Origin: Candidatus Cloacimonadota bacterium
Lineage (GTDB): Bacteria; Cloacimonadota; Cloacimonadia; Cloacimonadales; TCS61
NCBI GenBank assembly: GCA_030596265.1
Contig: JAUVKM010000177.1
Span: 1 to 5,184, forward strand
Reading direction: 5' to 3'
Length of the DNA: 5,184 bases
Part shown: positions 1-5,184 of the stretch, one piece after another
Numbering within the stretch: position 1 is the stretch's first letter
Layout of the letters: every line of letters begins with the position of its first letter
Notes under the pieces: model-generated
Database searches by the model: none
The model's input: the letters and a program-made list of their open reading frames with translations, nothing else
What the model was told of the DNA's origin: nothing
Program-made: the position numbers and the translations under genes

Positions 1-1359
1 GGAAAATTTACATTTGGTTTGGATTATTTTAACCGTAAATATGAATATGAAGTTACGGAGAATAGTATTTTTATTGAAAGAAATAATATTTGGAAAGCTC
101 AGCTTGAAACTGTTAATTTAAAGTGGATAACCTCGAGGATATTTGGACAAATGAAAAGTGATCTACAGATAATTGAAAGTGAACAGGATTTTATACCTCA
201 ACATGATGAAGCATCTTACACATTCGGGGTTGAAACTTTTTTAAATACTGCTAAACACAGAGTCAATATTGCTCTTACGCATCGCAAGGTAGAAGATATT
301 AAACTAGAAATTTCAAATGAATTTGATATAGCGGATATTTCAGCTCGAAATGTTTTCTTTAAAGATCTGGTGAATATCAATTCCAATTACTCACTTAGGA
401 ATATCGAGTTTTATCCAAAGATCAAAGAGTTCCAATATGTGGGTGAAGATATGGGCTCCTATGATGTTGATACTCTTTTTGTGGGTTATTTACAGGGAGA
501 TTATGATTGGGAGATTATTGAAATAGATTACGAAAATCCTGAAATGTCGGTAGAGATCAATGCCAGCCTTTCAATGCATCTTATCCCAAGAATGATCACT
601 AATTCATTCTTAAAAAAGTTCCAAACGGAAACATATATTTTGATAACAGAAAACTCTAGAGAAGACGATAAAAAATTGGTTTATTTTTTAGATCCTGATG
701 TGCTGATGCATCCCGAAACAACGATTTTCGGTCGCAGAATTCTGCACCAAACCTTATCAATTGATATCTTGGAGAGAAAGCTAACCTCCAAACTGGGTTA
801 TAAGTTAGAGGAAACTCTCGATAGCCGGTATAATGACGAAACTGCAAAAAAAGATCAGGAAACATGGGATGCGGAATTACGCATTTTTGTAATTAACAAC
901 ACAAATATGGAACTGCATTACGATCATGTTAAAGAAGATGATTCATATTATAATTCGCAAATGGAGCTGGATCAAATTGAGATGGATATTCAAAACAGGC
1001 TCTCTTCCGATATAACACTGAAGTCATCAGTATCTTATTCATTTGAAAAGGGGAATGATGATGCTGATAATAATGAATATACTATTAGTGCTTTTGAACT
1101 CAAAGAAACGGCATCTTACTTCTATAAGCGGAAATACAGGTTCTTTGTCAAAGCAAGCTATAAAAGGAATAATCGTGATGGTTCAGGCTTTTTAAGTTTT
1201 CTTGCCGATAAAAAAGAAGGTAATATTTTTAAATGGGACATCAATTTAGATTACCGTTTGAGTAACTACACTTCACTGAATTTGCAGTATTCCGGGAATA
1301 GTTTCCCGCAAGAAAAACAGGTTCATAAATTGAGCATGGAAGTGAAAGCAGAATTCTAA
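1..1359 (+). CDS. Probable outer-membrane beta-barrel / surface beta-protein, C-terminal part (5' end outside window)
   Basis: The frame is open from base 1, so this is the last 452 residues of a longer protein. A TTG at 19-21 is in frame, but nothing supports it as the real start, and six sense codons precede it. I do not recognise a named family. The protein is rich in alternating polar/aromatic stretches typical of amphipathic beta strands. Examples are the strands around residues 290-310, 335-350, 365-390 and 408-452. It ends in Ala-Glu-Phe, and a terminal Phe is common for outer-membrane barrels. Residues 146-172 carry a YVGEDMGSYDVD segment followed by GDYDWEI. From memory, similar 'YVG-x-G-x-Y ... 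GDY' segments occur in large uncharacterised outer-membrane proteins of FCB bacteria. No helical transmembrane segment is visible. The stop at 1357-1359 is followed by a 96-base gap before gmhA, so it is probably a separate transcription unit. Outer-membrane location is inference; a periplasmic or surface beta-protein is the alternative. Confidence 0.6.
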   Translation, partial: GKFTFGLDYFNRKYEYEVTENSIFIERNNIWKAQLETVNLKWITSRIFGQMKSDLQIIESEQDFIPQHDEASYTFGVETFLNTAKHRVNIALTHRKVEDIKLEISNEFDIADISARNVFFKDLVNINSNYSLRNIEFYPKIKEFQYVGEDMGSYDVDTLFVGYLQGDYDWEIIEIDYENPEMSVEINASLSMHLIPRMITNSFLKKFQTETYILITENSREDDKKLVYFLDPDVLMHPETTIFGRRILHQTLSIDILERKLTSKLGYKLEETLDSRYNDETAKKDQETWDAELRIFVINNTNMELHYDHVKEDDSYYNSQMELDQIEMDIQNRLSSDITLKSSVSYSFEKGNDDADNNEYTISAFELKETASYFYKRKYRFFVKASYKRNNRDGSGFLSFLADKKEGNIFKWDINLDYRLSNYTSLNLQYSGNSFPQEKQVHKLSMEVKAEF

Positions 1360-1394
1360 TATTTAATTATTTTTTCAAAAGAAAATAAAAAATA

Positions 1395-1435
1395 CTGTTG
1401 ACTTTGAATTGATGAATTTTAAATTTTTTCAACAG
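1395..1435. repeat. Short inverted repeat flanking the putative promoter
   Basis: CTGTTGA at 1395-1401 and TCAACAG at 1429-1435 are perfect reverse complements of 7 bases, separated by 27 bases. The left arm overlaps the putative -35 box and the right arm lies just downstream of the putative -10. This placement could suit a regulator binding two half-sites, or a weak mRNA stem in the gmhA leader. The arms are short and the loop is long, so chance is a realistic explanation. Confidence 0.25.
1398..1425 (+). promoter_or_regulatory. Possible sigma70-type promoter for the gmhA operon
   Basis: TTGACT at 1398-1403 matches five of six bases of the -35 consensus. After a 16-base spacer, TAAATT at 1420-1425 matches four of six bases of the -10 consensus. 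The element lies 31 bases upstream of the gmhA ATG in the only sizeable gap before the operon. The region is AT-rich, so chance -10 matches are common. Some FCB phyla (notably Bacteroidetes) use a different housekeeping promoter, so this is tentative. Confidence 0.35.
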
Positions 1436-1455
1436 AAGATCAGAAAAGGTGAAAA

Positions 1456-2046
1456 ATGAAAAATAATATTGAGATATCAATAAAAGAATCTGCTGATAAC
1501 TTTGTAGATTTTGCCTCAGATAAAAGAAATATAAGAATTATAGAACGAATTTCCAACATTATTGCAAGTGCATTTGAGGATGGAAGTAAAGTGTTAATTT
1601 GCGGTAATGGTGGCAGTTCTACAGATGCGATGCATTTTGCCGAAGAACTAACCGGAAAATTTCGTAAAGAACGTCGTGCTCTCCCTGTAATATCATTAAC
1701 GGACCCATCACATATTACTTGTGTTGCAAATGATTATGGTTTTGAAGAAATATTTGCACGAGCGGTAGAAGCTTATGGTAAAGAAGGTGATGTTTTAATA
1801 GCAATTTCAACAAGTGGTAATTCGCAGAATATTATTAATGCTGTAAAAATTGCATCAGATAGAAAAATGATAACTTTTGGATTATTGGGAAAAAATGGTG
1901 GGAAACTGAATAATAAATGTGATCTTCAGCTTATTGCTCCCGGCAAGACAACCGATAGAATTCAGGAAATACACATTTCAGTTCTTCATATAATTATTGA
2001 GACAATTGAGAGAATTCTTTTCCCGAATAATTATGCGGATCAATAA
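1456..2046 (+). CDS. gmhA: Phosphoheptose (sedoheptulose 7-phosphate) isomerase GmhA
   Basis: This cytoplasmic SIS-domain isomerase converts sedoheptulose 7-phosphate to D-glycero-D-manno-heptose 7-phosphate. That is the first step of ADP-heptose synthesis for lipopolysaccharide core or other surface glycans. The 196-residue length fits the family (E. coli about 192). The phosphate-binding loop CGNGGSSTDAMHFAEELTG spans residues 49-67 and a second SIS signature, STSGNS, spans 118-123. Residues aligning with the zinc/catalytic set of characterised GmhA are present: His60, Glu64, Gln170 (in DRIQEIH) and His178. The conserved DPSHITCVANDYGF stretch at 83-96 also matches GmhA rather than DiaA or a generic SIS protein. 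The ATG start is supported by AAGGTG at 1446-1451, four bases upstream. It is the first gene of a tight operon; dtd starts immediately after its TAA. A HAD phosphatase lies two genes downstream, but the kinase/adenylyltransferase and GmhB are not in the window. Confidence 0.93.
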   Translation: MKNNIEISIKESADNFVDFASDKRNIRIIERISNIIASAFEDGSKVLICGNGGSSTDAMHFAEELTGKFRKERRALPVISLTDPSHITCVANDYGFEEIFARAVEAYGKEGDVLIAISTSGNSQNIINAVKIASDRKMITFGLLGKNGGKLNNKCDLQLIAPGKTTDRIQEIHISVLHIIIETIERILFPNNYADQ

Positions 2047-2484
2047 ATGAAATTGGTAATTCAACGAGTAAAGCAAGCCAGTGTAGAAGTTAATGGAAGA
2101 GAAGTGTCCAGAATTGGGAAGGGTTTACTTATTCTTATTGGCATTTCTAAAAATGATGACGGCTCTCAAATTGGATGGTTGGCAAAAAAGGTTGTTGAAT
2201 TGAGAATATTTGAAGATGAACAGGATAAGATGAACCTTTCGCTAAAAGATATCAATGGCGAGATATTGCTTGTTTCACAATTTACACTTTATGGTAGTTG
2301 TAGAAAAGGACGCAGACCCGATTTTCTAAGTGCTGCTCAACCGGGAAAAGCTGAAAAAATGTATCTTGATTTTGCTGAAGCCCTTAAGCAGAACGGTATT
2401 GTTGCAAAACTTGGAAAATTTGGTGAACACATGAATATTACATTATTAAATGATGGTCCTGTTACAATGATCCTGGAGAGATAG
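2047..2484 (+). CDS. dtd: D-aminoacyl-tRNA deacylase (DTD)
   Basis: This cytoplasmic enzyme hydrolyses the ester bond of D-aminoacyl-tRNAs, and glycyl-tRNA mischarged on tRNA-Ala. It frees the tRNA and keeps D-residues out of proteins. At 145 residues it is the normal full length. The two family signatures are intact: SQFTL at residues 77-81 and the Gly-Pro motif in NDGPVT at 135-140, which together form the chirality-selecting site. The N-terminus MKLVIQRVKQASVEV is typical of the family, which fixes the start. The ATG follows the gmhA TAA with no intervening base. Only a weak GGA at 2037-2039 could act as a Shine-Dalgarno, so translation probably relies on ribosomes terminating at gmhA. The stop TAG shares its G with the GTG start of the next gene. 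Nothing is missing or unusual in the protein. Confidence 0.95.
   Translation: MKLVIQRVKQASVEVNGREVSRIGKGLLILIGISKNDDGSQIGWLAKKVVELRIFEDEQDKMNLSLKDINGEILLVSQFTLYGSCRKGRRPDFLSAAQPGKAEKMYLDFAEALKQNGIVAKLGKFGEHMNITLLNDGPVTMILER
2475..2478 (+). promoter_or_regulatory. Ribosome binding site supporting the GTG start of the HAD gene
   Basis: GGAG, inside the last codons of dtd, lies five bases upstream of GTG at 2484-2486. It supports GTG as the true start. The encoded Met-Lys-Asn-Ile-Ile-Phe-Asp also places the catalytic Asp at residue 7, as expected for HAD proteins. Confidence 0.6.
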
Positions 2485-3065
2485 TGAAGAACATCATTTT
2501 TGATCTTGGTAAAGTACTAGTAAAATATGACTTTGATGTATTTTACAAAGAGCTGGGCTATGAGCCTGAAACGAAAACTCTTATGGATTCAACTCTTCCT
2601 GTTCTGGAGTTTGAAGCTGGTAGGATCACTCGGCAGGAATTTTATAAAAAATTGCAGAACATCTATAAATTTGAACACTCCTTTTCTGGTTTCGAAAAAG
2701 TATGGAGCAGTGTTTTTACGGGTCTTACCGGAATGGTAGATTATGCTCGTGAATTAAAAGAGAATTATAATGTTTATATCCTTTCCAATACAGATGAGAT
2801 TCATTTCCCACTTATTTGGCAGGAGTATCCCGAACTTCATTTCTTTGAAGATAATTTGATGTTGTCGTATGAATTGGATTCGGTTAAACCGCAAAAAGAT
2901 ATTTATAAGCGTGCTCTTAAAATGTTTGATCTGAATCCTGAAGATTGTTTGTTTATTGATGATAAACCGGAGAATATCCAAGGTGCTGCAGAAAACGGAA
3001 TAACCGGAATTCTATTTACAAATGTAGAAGATACAAAAAGAAATATAAAAAAATATTTGAATTAA
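2484..3065 (+). CDS. HAD-superfamily (subfamily IA) phosphatase, YihX-like
   Basis: This is a 193-residue cytoplasmic HAD hydrolase, probably a sugar-phosphate phosphatase. All four HAD motifs are visible. Motif I is FDLGKVLV with nucleophile Asp7, motif II is SNT at 101-103, motif III is Lys135 in SVKP, and motif IV is FIDDKPENI with Asp159/Asp160. Residues about 15-85 form the helical cap typical of subfamily IA. Motif I reads D-x-G rather than the usual D-x-D, as in E. coli YihX (alpha-D-glucose-1-phosphate phosphatase). The stretch after motif II (SNT, His107, EYPE at 114-117) and the KP-x(3)-IY region also recall YihX. The substrate cannot be read from sequence. Translation starts at GTG, overlapping the dtd stop by one base (TAGTG). 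Its place two genes after gmhA suggests a sugar-phosphate substrate, but it lacks the GmhB (HAD-IIIA) DRDG-type motif, so calling it the heptose bisphosphate phosphatase would be speculation. Confidence 0.85.
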   Translation: MKNIIFDLGKVLVKYDFDVFYKELGYEPETKTLMDSTLPVLEFEAGRITRQEFYKKLQNIYKFEHSFSGFEKVWSSVFTGLTGMVDYARELKENYNVYILSNTDEIHFPLIWQEYPELHFFEDNLMLSYELDSVKPQKDIYKRALKMFDLNPEDCLFIDDKPENIQGAAENGITGILFTNVEDTKRNIKKYLN

Positions 3066-3074
3066 TTTAAGATA

Positions 3075-3080
3075 GAGGGG
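3075..3080 (+). promoter_or_regulatory. Ribosome binding site for the L,D-transpeptidase gene
   Basis: GAGGGG lies ten bases upstream of ATG 3091, in the 25-base gap after the HAD gene. It favours ATG 3091 over the in-frame ATG at 3109, which would remove six residues and has only a weak upstream purine run. Family comparison would also fit the second ATG, since the domain proper begins near Met7. Confidence 0.5.
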
Positions 3081-3090
3081 AATAGAGAGT

Positions 3091-3732
3091 ATGATACGAT
3101 ATGAGAAAATGATCTTAATAAGTATTAAAGATCAGAAATTAATGTTGATTCAAGATAATTATAAAATTGCAGAATATCCAATATCAACTTCTAAGTTTGG
3201 TATTGGGAATAAATCCGGAAGTAATATGACTCCTTTAGGATATCATTTGATCAAAGAAAAGATTGGTGACCATATTCCAAAAAATTCAATTTATAAAGCT
3301 GGTCAATTTACTAAAGAAATTGCCATAATAAATATTAAGAAAGCTTCTGATGAAGATATTATTACGACCCGGATTATAAAACTGGAAGGGATGGAAAACA
3401 GTATTAATAAAGGTAGCGGAATAGATTCATATGAAAGAGAGATATGGATTCATGGAACATCGTCCGAAAGTAAGATTGGAACGCCTGCATCTCATGGTTG
3501 TATAAGAATGAAGAACAATGATATTATATTACTCTTTAATTCGGTTGATGTTGGAACACCCGTTAATATTGAAATGAATATTATCACTAAAGTACAAGAA
3601 AAAAAGGATTCATTTACTGGCAGGGGACACACTTTTAGGTTAAAAAACAGGCGCAAAAAAGGTGTCTTAGATTCTACGCTTTGGAAGGTGCACAATATAG
3701 AACGCCGAAAAGAAAGTGAACGAAGAAAATAG
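3091..3732 (+). CDS. L,D-transpeptidase (YkuD domain) without signal peptide, with basic C-terminal tail
   Basis: YkuD (ErfK/YbiS/YcfS/YnhG) enzymes form 3-3 cross-links in peptidoglycan or attach proteins to it through a catalytic cysteine. The 213-residue protein has the domain at about residues 7-162. The signature is complete: His121 in IHGT, then SHGCIRM at 134-140, with catalytic Cys137, His135, Gly136 and Arg139. The N-terminus (ISIKDQKLMLIQDNYK) goes straight into the domain; there is no hydrophobic signal peptide, lipobox or LysM/PG-binding domain. From memory, a distinct group of single-domain YkuD proteins has the same layout, with 'YPISTSKFGIGNKSGSNMTPLG' type and 'GSGIDSYEREIWIHGT' type segments. 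Residues about 165-213 form an extension rich in Lys/Arg, with an RLKNRRKK cluster and ending ERRKESERRK. It is the last gene of the gmhA operon, 25 bases after the HAD gene and followed by a terminator. How it reaches the periplasm, if it does, is unclear. Confidence 0.88.
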   Translation: MIRYEKMILISIKDQKLMLIQDNYKIAEYPISTSKFGIGNKSGSNMTPLGYHLIKEKIGDHIPKNSIYKAGQFTKEIAIINIKKASDEDIITTRIIKLEGMENSINKGSGIDSYEREIWIHGTSSESKIGTPASHGCIRMKNNDIILLFNSVDVGTPVNIEMNIITKVQEKKDSFTGRGHTFRLKNRRKKGVLDSTLWKVHNIERRKESERRK

Positions 3733-3760
3733 ATAAGATTTGTTGATATTGATTGATGTA

Positions 3761-3792
3761 ATAAAAGCCTTGACCTAAATCAGGGCTTTTAT
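3761..3792. terminator. Bidirectional intrinsic terminator between convergent genes
   Basis: ATAAAAGCCTTGA at 3761-3773 pairs with TCAGGGCTTTTAT at 3780-3792. This gives a 13-base-pair stem with one G-U wobble (read on the + strand) and a 6-base loop. The A-rich left and T-rich right arms give a U-rich 3' end in both directions. It lies 28 bases after the L,D-transpeptidase stop and 24 bases beyond the minus-strand gene's stop, where a shared terminator is expected. The rest of the gap (3733-3816) shows nothing else. Confidence 0.85.
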
Positions 3793-3816
3793 CTATTTCG
3801 AAGAAGGAGCTTTGAG

Positions 3817-5184
3817 TTACTTCATCAGGATCATTTTTTTAGTCGATGTATAATTGCTCGATTTCATTTTATAGAGGTAAATTCCACTAGAAACAGATTT
3901 ATTGGAAGTATCTGTTCCATCCCAAACTGCTGTGAAGCTACCAGTTCCTTGTAATTCATTAACAAGCGTTTTAACAAGCTGTCCTCTTAAGTTGTAAACT
4001 TCAATTGTAACAATACCAGTTTTATTAATTGAGTAAGAAATATTTGTTACCGGATTGAACGGATTGGGATAGTTGCTTCCCAATTCTACATTTGTAGTTA
4101 TGATGTCTTCAGAACTTACAATTGGTTCTAATGTAAAATCAACTCCTGAAATAGTATTGTTAGGCGTTACAACCATTGGCGGTGTGGTTTGAGGAGTGTA
4201 GTTTTCTAAGCTGGCTGTTACATCATAAGTGCCTGGTGCAAGAGTGATTGAGTAATCCCCATCTGGTTCAGGGTTTGCAATTATTCCACCTGCTTCTACT
4301 TCAACATCTGTGACAATACCACTCCCACCGTTTAATATAACATTTCCCTCAATGAAGCCATTATTTATTACGCCAAGCAAACCTTCAAAAGAAATATTTT
4401 GAGCATAAATATCTTTTGCACCATTTCTGTCATCTTCCCAAGTGCAGATTATTTGGCTATATGCAAAATTACTTGCTTCACTATGAACTTTACTCGAAGC
4501 TACAGAACACAATGTTACAAAATCTTCATCCCAAACAAATTCACCATCTGCATCTAATCGGGTAGCTTTTATTAAGGAATTAACCGCTCCGGAAGCTTCT
4601 TCAAAACAAACGATCACATCATCATTTGTTTGTCTTGCAGCTATTGGGGTTATGCCTGTATCCGAAATCTCAATGATAGTTTTTCCATTATCCGTCCATA
4701 ATCTGTTTCCTTCAGCATCAAGTTTCTGACCGTAAAGTCCACGCTGATTCTGATCGCTATCAGTTTCCATCCAATAAGTATAGAGTTCCCAACTGGTAGA
4801 ATTGAAAACAATTTTTGGATAAAAATTCTCTCTGGCTGTTTGGGTAGAAAGTTCAACTCCATTTGCAGTAAATCCTAAAGTTCCATCACTATTTATTTGT
4901 TGGATAAAACTGCTGGCATCCATATTATTATCACGGTCGTCATGCCAGACAATAAAGCAGCCATTTGCTCCATCAGATTCAATAGGAAAGATCTGCGTCC
5001 ATGCAGATATCCCACCGGCATTACTAACTACAGTATCATTTGCCCATGCTGCATCTCCATCGTTATCATATTTTTGGATGTAACAATGACGGATTGGTGC
5101 CCATGCCGGACCAGAATCATGAAAAAACTTCAATAAAATATGATCATCTTCCACTGCAAAAGGTTGCGGCCAACTGTAAGTGTC
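3817..5184 (-). CDS. Secreted surface repeat protein with type IX (Por) C-terminal sorting domain, C-terminal part
   Basis: The frame stays open to the window edge at 5184, so the 455 visible residues are the C-terminal part. The GTG at 5154-5152 is only an internal Val. Residues about 35-270 hold tandem beta repeats of 54-58 residues. Residues about 277-354 form a carboxypeptidase-regulatory-like (CNA-B/PEGA-like) beta sandwich: FIEGNV start, then DGDYSITLAPGTYDVTAS. Residues 371-455 are a type A sorting / FlgD-Ig-like domain: NYPNPFNPVT, VTIEVYNLRGQLVKTL, WDGTD, SSGIYLYKM, ending KKMILMK. In characterised Bacteroidetes this domain directs export across the outer membrane by the type IX system, usually with cleavage and surface attachment. 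The N-terminal signal peptide should lie outside the window. No catalytic motif is visible, so the role (adhesion, binding or an enzyme further upstream) is unknown. It converges on the gmhA operon and shares its terminator. Confidence 0.85.
   Translation of the reverse strand, partial: DTYSWPQPFAVEDDHILLKFFHDSGPAWAPIRHCYIQKYDNDGDAAWANDTVVSNAGGISAWTQIFPIESDGANGCFIVWHDDRDNNMDASSFIQQINSDGTLGFTANGVELSTQTARENFYPKIVFNSTSWELYTYWMETDSDQNQRGLYGQKLDAEGNRLWTDNGKTIIEISDTGITPIAARQTNDDVIVCFEEASGAVNSLIKATRLDADGEFVWDEDFVTLCSVASSKVHSEASNFAYSQIICTWEDDRNGAKDIYAQNISFEGLLGVINNGFIEGNVILNGGSGIVTDVEVEAGGIIANPEPDGDYSITLAPGTYDVTASLENYTPQTTPPMVVTPNNTISGVDFTLEPIVSSEDIITTNVELGSNYPNPFNPVTNISYSINKTGIVTIEVYNLRGQLVKTLVNELQGTGSFTAVWDGTDTSNKSVSSGIYLYKMKSSNYTSTKKMILMK
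3820..4074 (-). other. Type IX secretion type A C-terminal sorting domain
   Basis: The last 85 residues start at NYPNPFNP and carry the conserved sequence of the family: a hydrophobic strand, VYNLRGQLV, an Ala-Val-Trp-Asp-Gly-Thr turn, GIYLYKM and a basic-hydrophobic end. This is established as the export and anchoring signal for type IX secretion in Bacteroidetes. That it works the same way here is inference, because no secretion gene is in the window. Confidence 0.85.
4123..4356 (-). other. Carboxypeptidase-regulatory-like beta-sandwich domain
   Basis: Visible residues about 277-354 begin with IEGNVIL and continue through a D-G-D-Y-S-I-T-L-A-P-G-T-Y turn to VDFTLEP. This is the usual shape of CarboxypepD_reg / CNA-B-like spacer domains in secreted FCB proteins. 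Such domains usually separate the functional region from the sorting domain. Confidence 0.65.
4375..5082 (-). repeat. Tandem propeller-like protein repeats in the surface protein
   Basis: Four diverged repeats plus the start of a fifth can be aligned by eye. Each begins with a short strand and a turn: YIQKYDNDGD, FIQQINSDGT, YGQKLDAEGN, KATRLDADGE and YAQNISFEG, at visible residues 35, 93, 151, 206 and 260 (spacing 58, 58, 55, 54). Each of the first four also contains a later strand ending in an aromatic: FIVWHDDRD, YTYWMETDSD, IVCFEEASG and ICTWEDDRNG. The pattern fits blades of a beta-propeller with Asp-rich turns. More blades probably lie upstream, beyond the window. Confidence 0.7.

Noticed and set aside
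19..21. TTG as a translation start for the first protein
   Set aside because: The frame is open through base 1, no Shine-Dalgarno is visible, and the upstream codons (Gly-Lys-Phe-Thr-Phe-Gly) look like a continuing beta strand. The gene is better treated as truncated by the window.
656..865. Short minus-strand reading frame inside the outer-membrane-like gene
   Set aside because: It lies wholly antisense to a well-supported long frame, has no recognisable domain and no clear ribosome binding site.
1366..1393. AT-only hairpin (TTATTTTTTC ... GAAAATAAAA) as a terminator of the first gene
   Set aside because: The arms are almost entirely A/T with mismatches or bulges and no G-C core, so in DNA this AT-rich the match is unconvincing.
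2484..3065. Assignment of the HAD protein as GmhB (heptose bisphosphate phosphatase)
   Set aside because: It has the HAD-IA helical cap and FDLGKV motif, not the DRDG-type motif I and zinc-binding cysteines of GmhB. Context alone is not enough.
4897..5136. Short plus-strand frame rich in Cys and Ile opposite the repeat region
   Set aside because: It is antisense to the repeat protein. Its composition reflects the complement of the repeated Asp/Gly/Trp codons, and it matches no family I know.
5152..5154. GTG as the start of the minus-strand surface protein
   Set aside because: Ten further sense codons run to the window edge in the same frame, and a secreted protein needs a signal peptide that is absent here. 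It is an internal valine.
1..5184. Mobile element, CRISPR array, toxin-antitoxin or defence system
   Set aside because: No transposase, integrase, terminal inverted repeats, target duplications, spaced DNA repeats or paired small genes are visible. The genes present are housekeeping, envelope and surface functions.

Overview
The window is AT-rich bacterial DNA, probably from an uncultured member of the Fibrobacteres-Chlorobi-Bacteroidetes (FCB) superphylum. Candidatus Cloacimonadota or Marinimicrobia-like lineages are the best guess. The strongest clue is the minus-strand protein at the right edge. It ends in a type IX secretion (Por) type sorting domain with the NYPNPFNP motif, and it carries W-x-D-D-R / D-x-D-G surface repeats of a kind I associate with these lineages. 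The taxonomic call is inference from protein style; no rRNA or other phylogenetic marker is present.

Layout, left to right. Positions 1-1359 (+) hold the 3' part of a large protein that looks like an outer-membrane beta-barrel or surface beta-protein; its start lies outside the window. A 96-base gap follows, with a plausible promoter and a small inverted repeat. Then comes a compact four-gene (+) operon: gmhA (1456-2046), dtd (2047-2484), a YihX-like HAD phosphatase (2484-3065) and a signal-less YkuD L,D-transpeptidase (3091-3732). The junctions are 0 bases, a 1-base overlap and 25 bases, so co-transcription and translational coupling are likely. A strong hairpin at 3761-3792 sits between this operon and a convergent gene and probably terminates both. 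From 3817 to the right edge, on the minus strand, is the C-terminal 455 residues of a secreted repeat protein: beta-propeller-like repeats, a carboxypeptidase-regulatory-like beta domain, then the sorting domain.

Most genes concern the cell envelope: heptose synthesis for lipopolysaccharide or surface glycan (gmhA), sugar-phosphate dephosphorylation (HAD), probable peptidoglycan cross-linking or a related transpeptidase activity (YkuD), an outer-membrane-type protein and a secreted surface protein. Dtd is translation quality control; it removes D-amino acids from tRNA.

I see no CRISPR array, mobile element, tRNA, rRNA or defence system, and no convincing new multi-gene system. The items most worth a second look are the signal-less L,D-transpeptidase with its basic C-terminal tail, the unrecognised outer-membrane-like protein, and the tandem repeats of the sorted surface protein.
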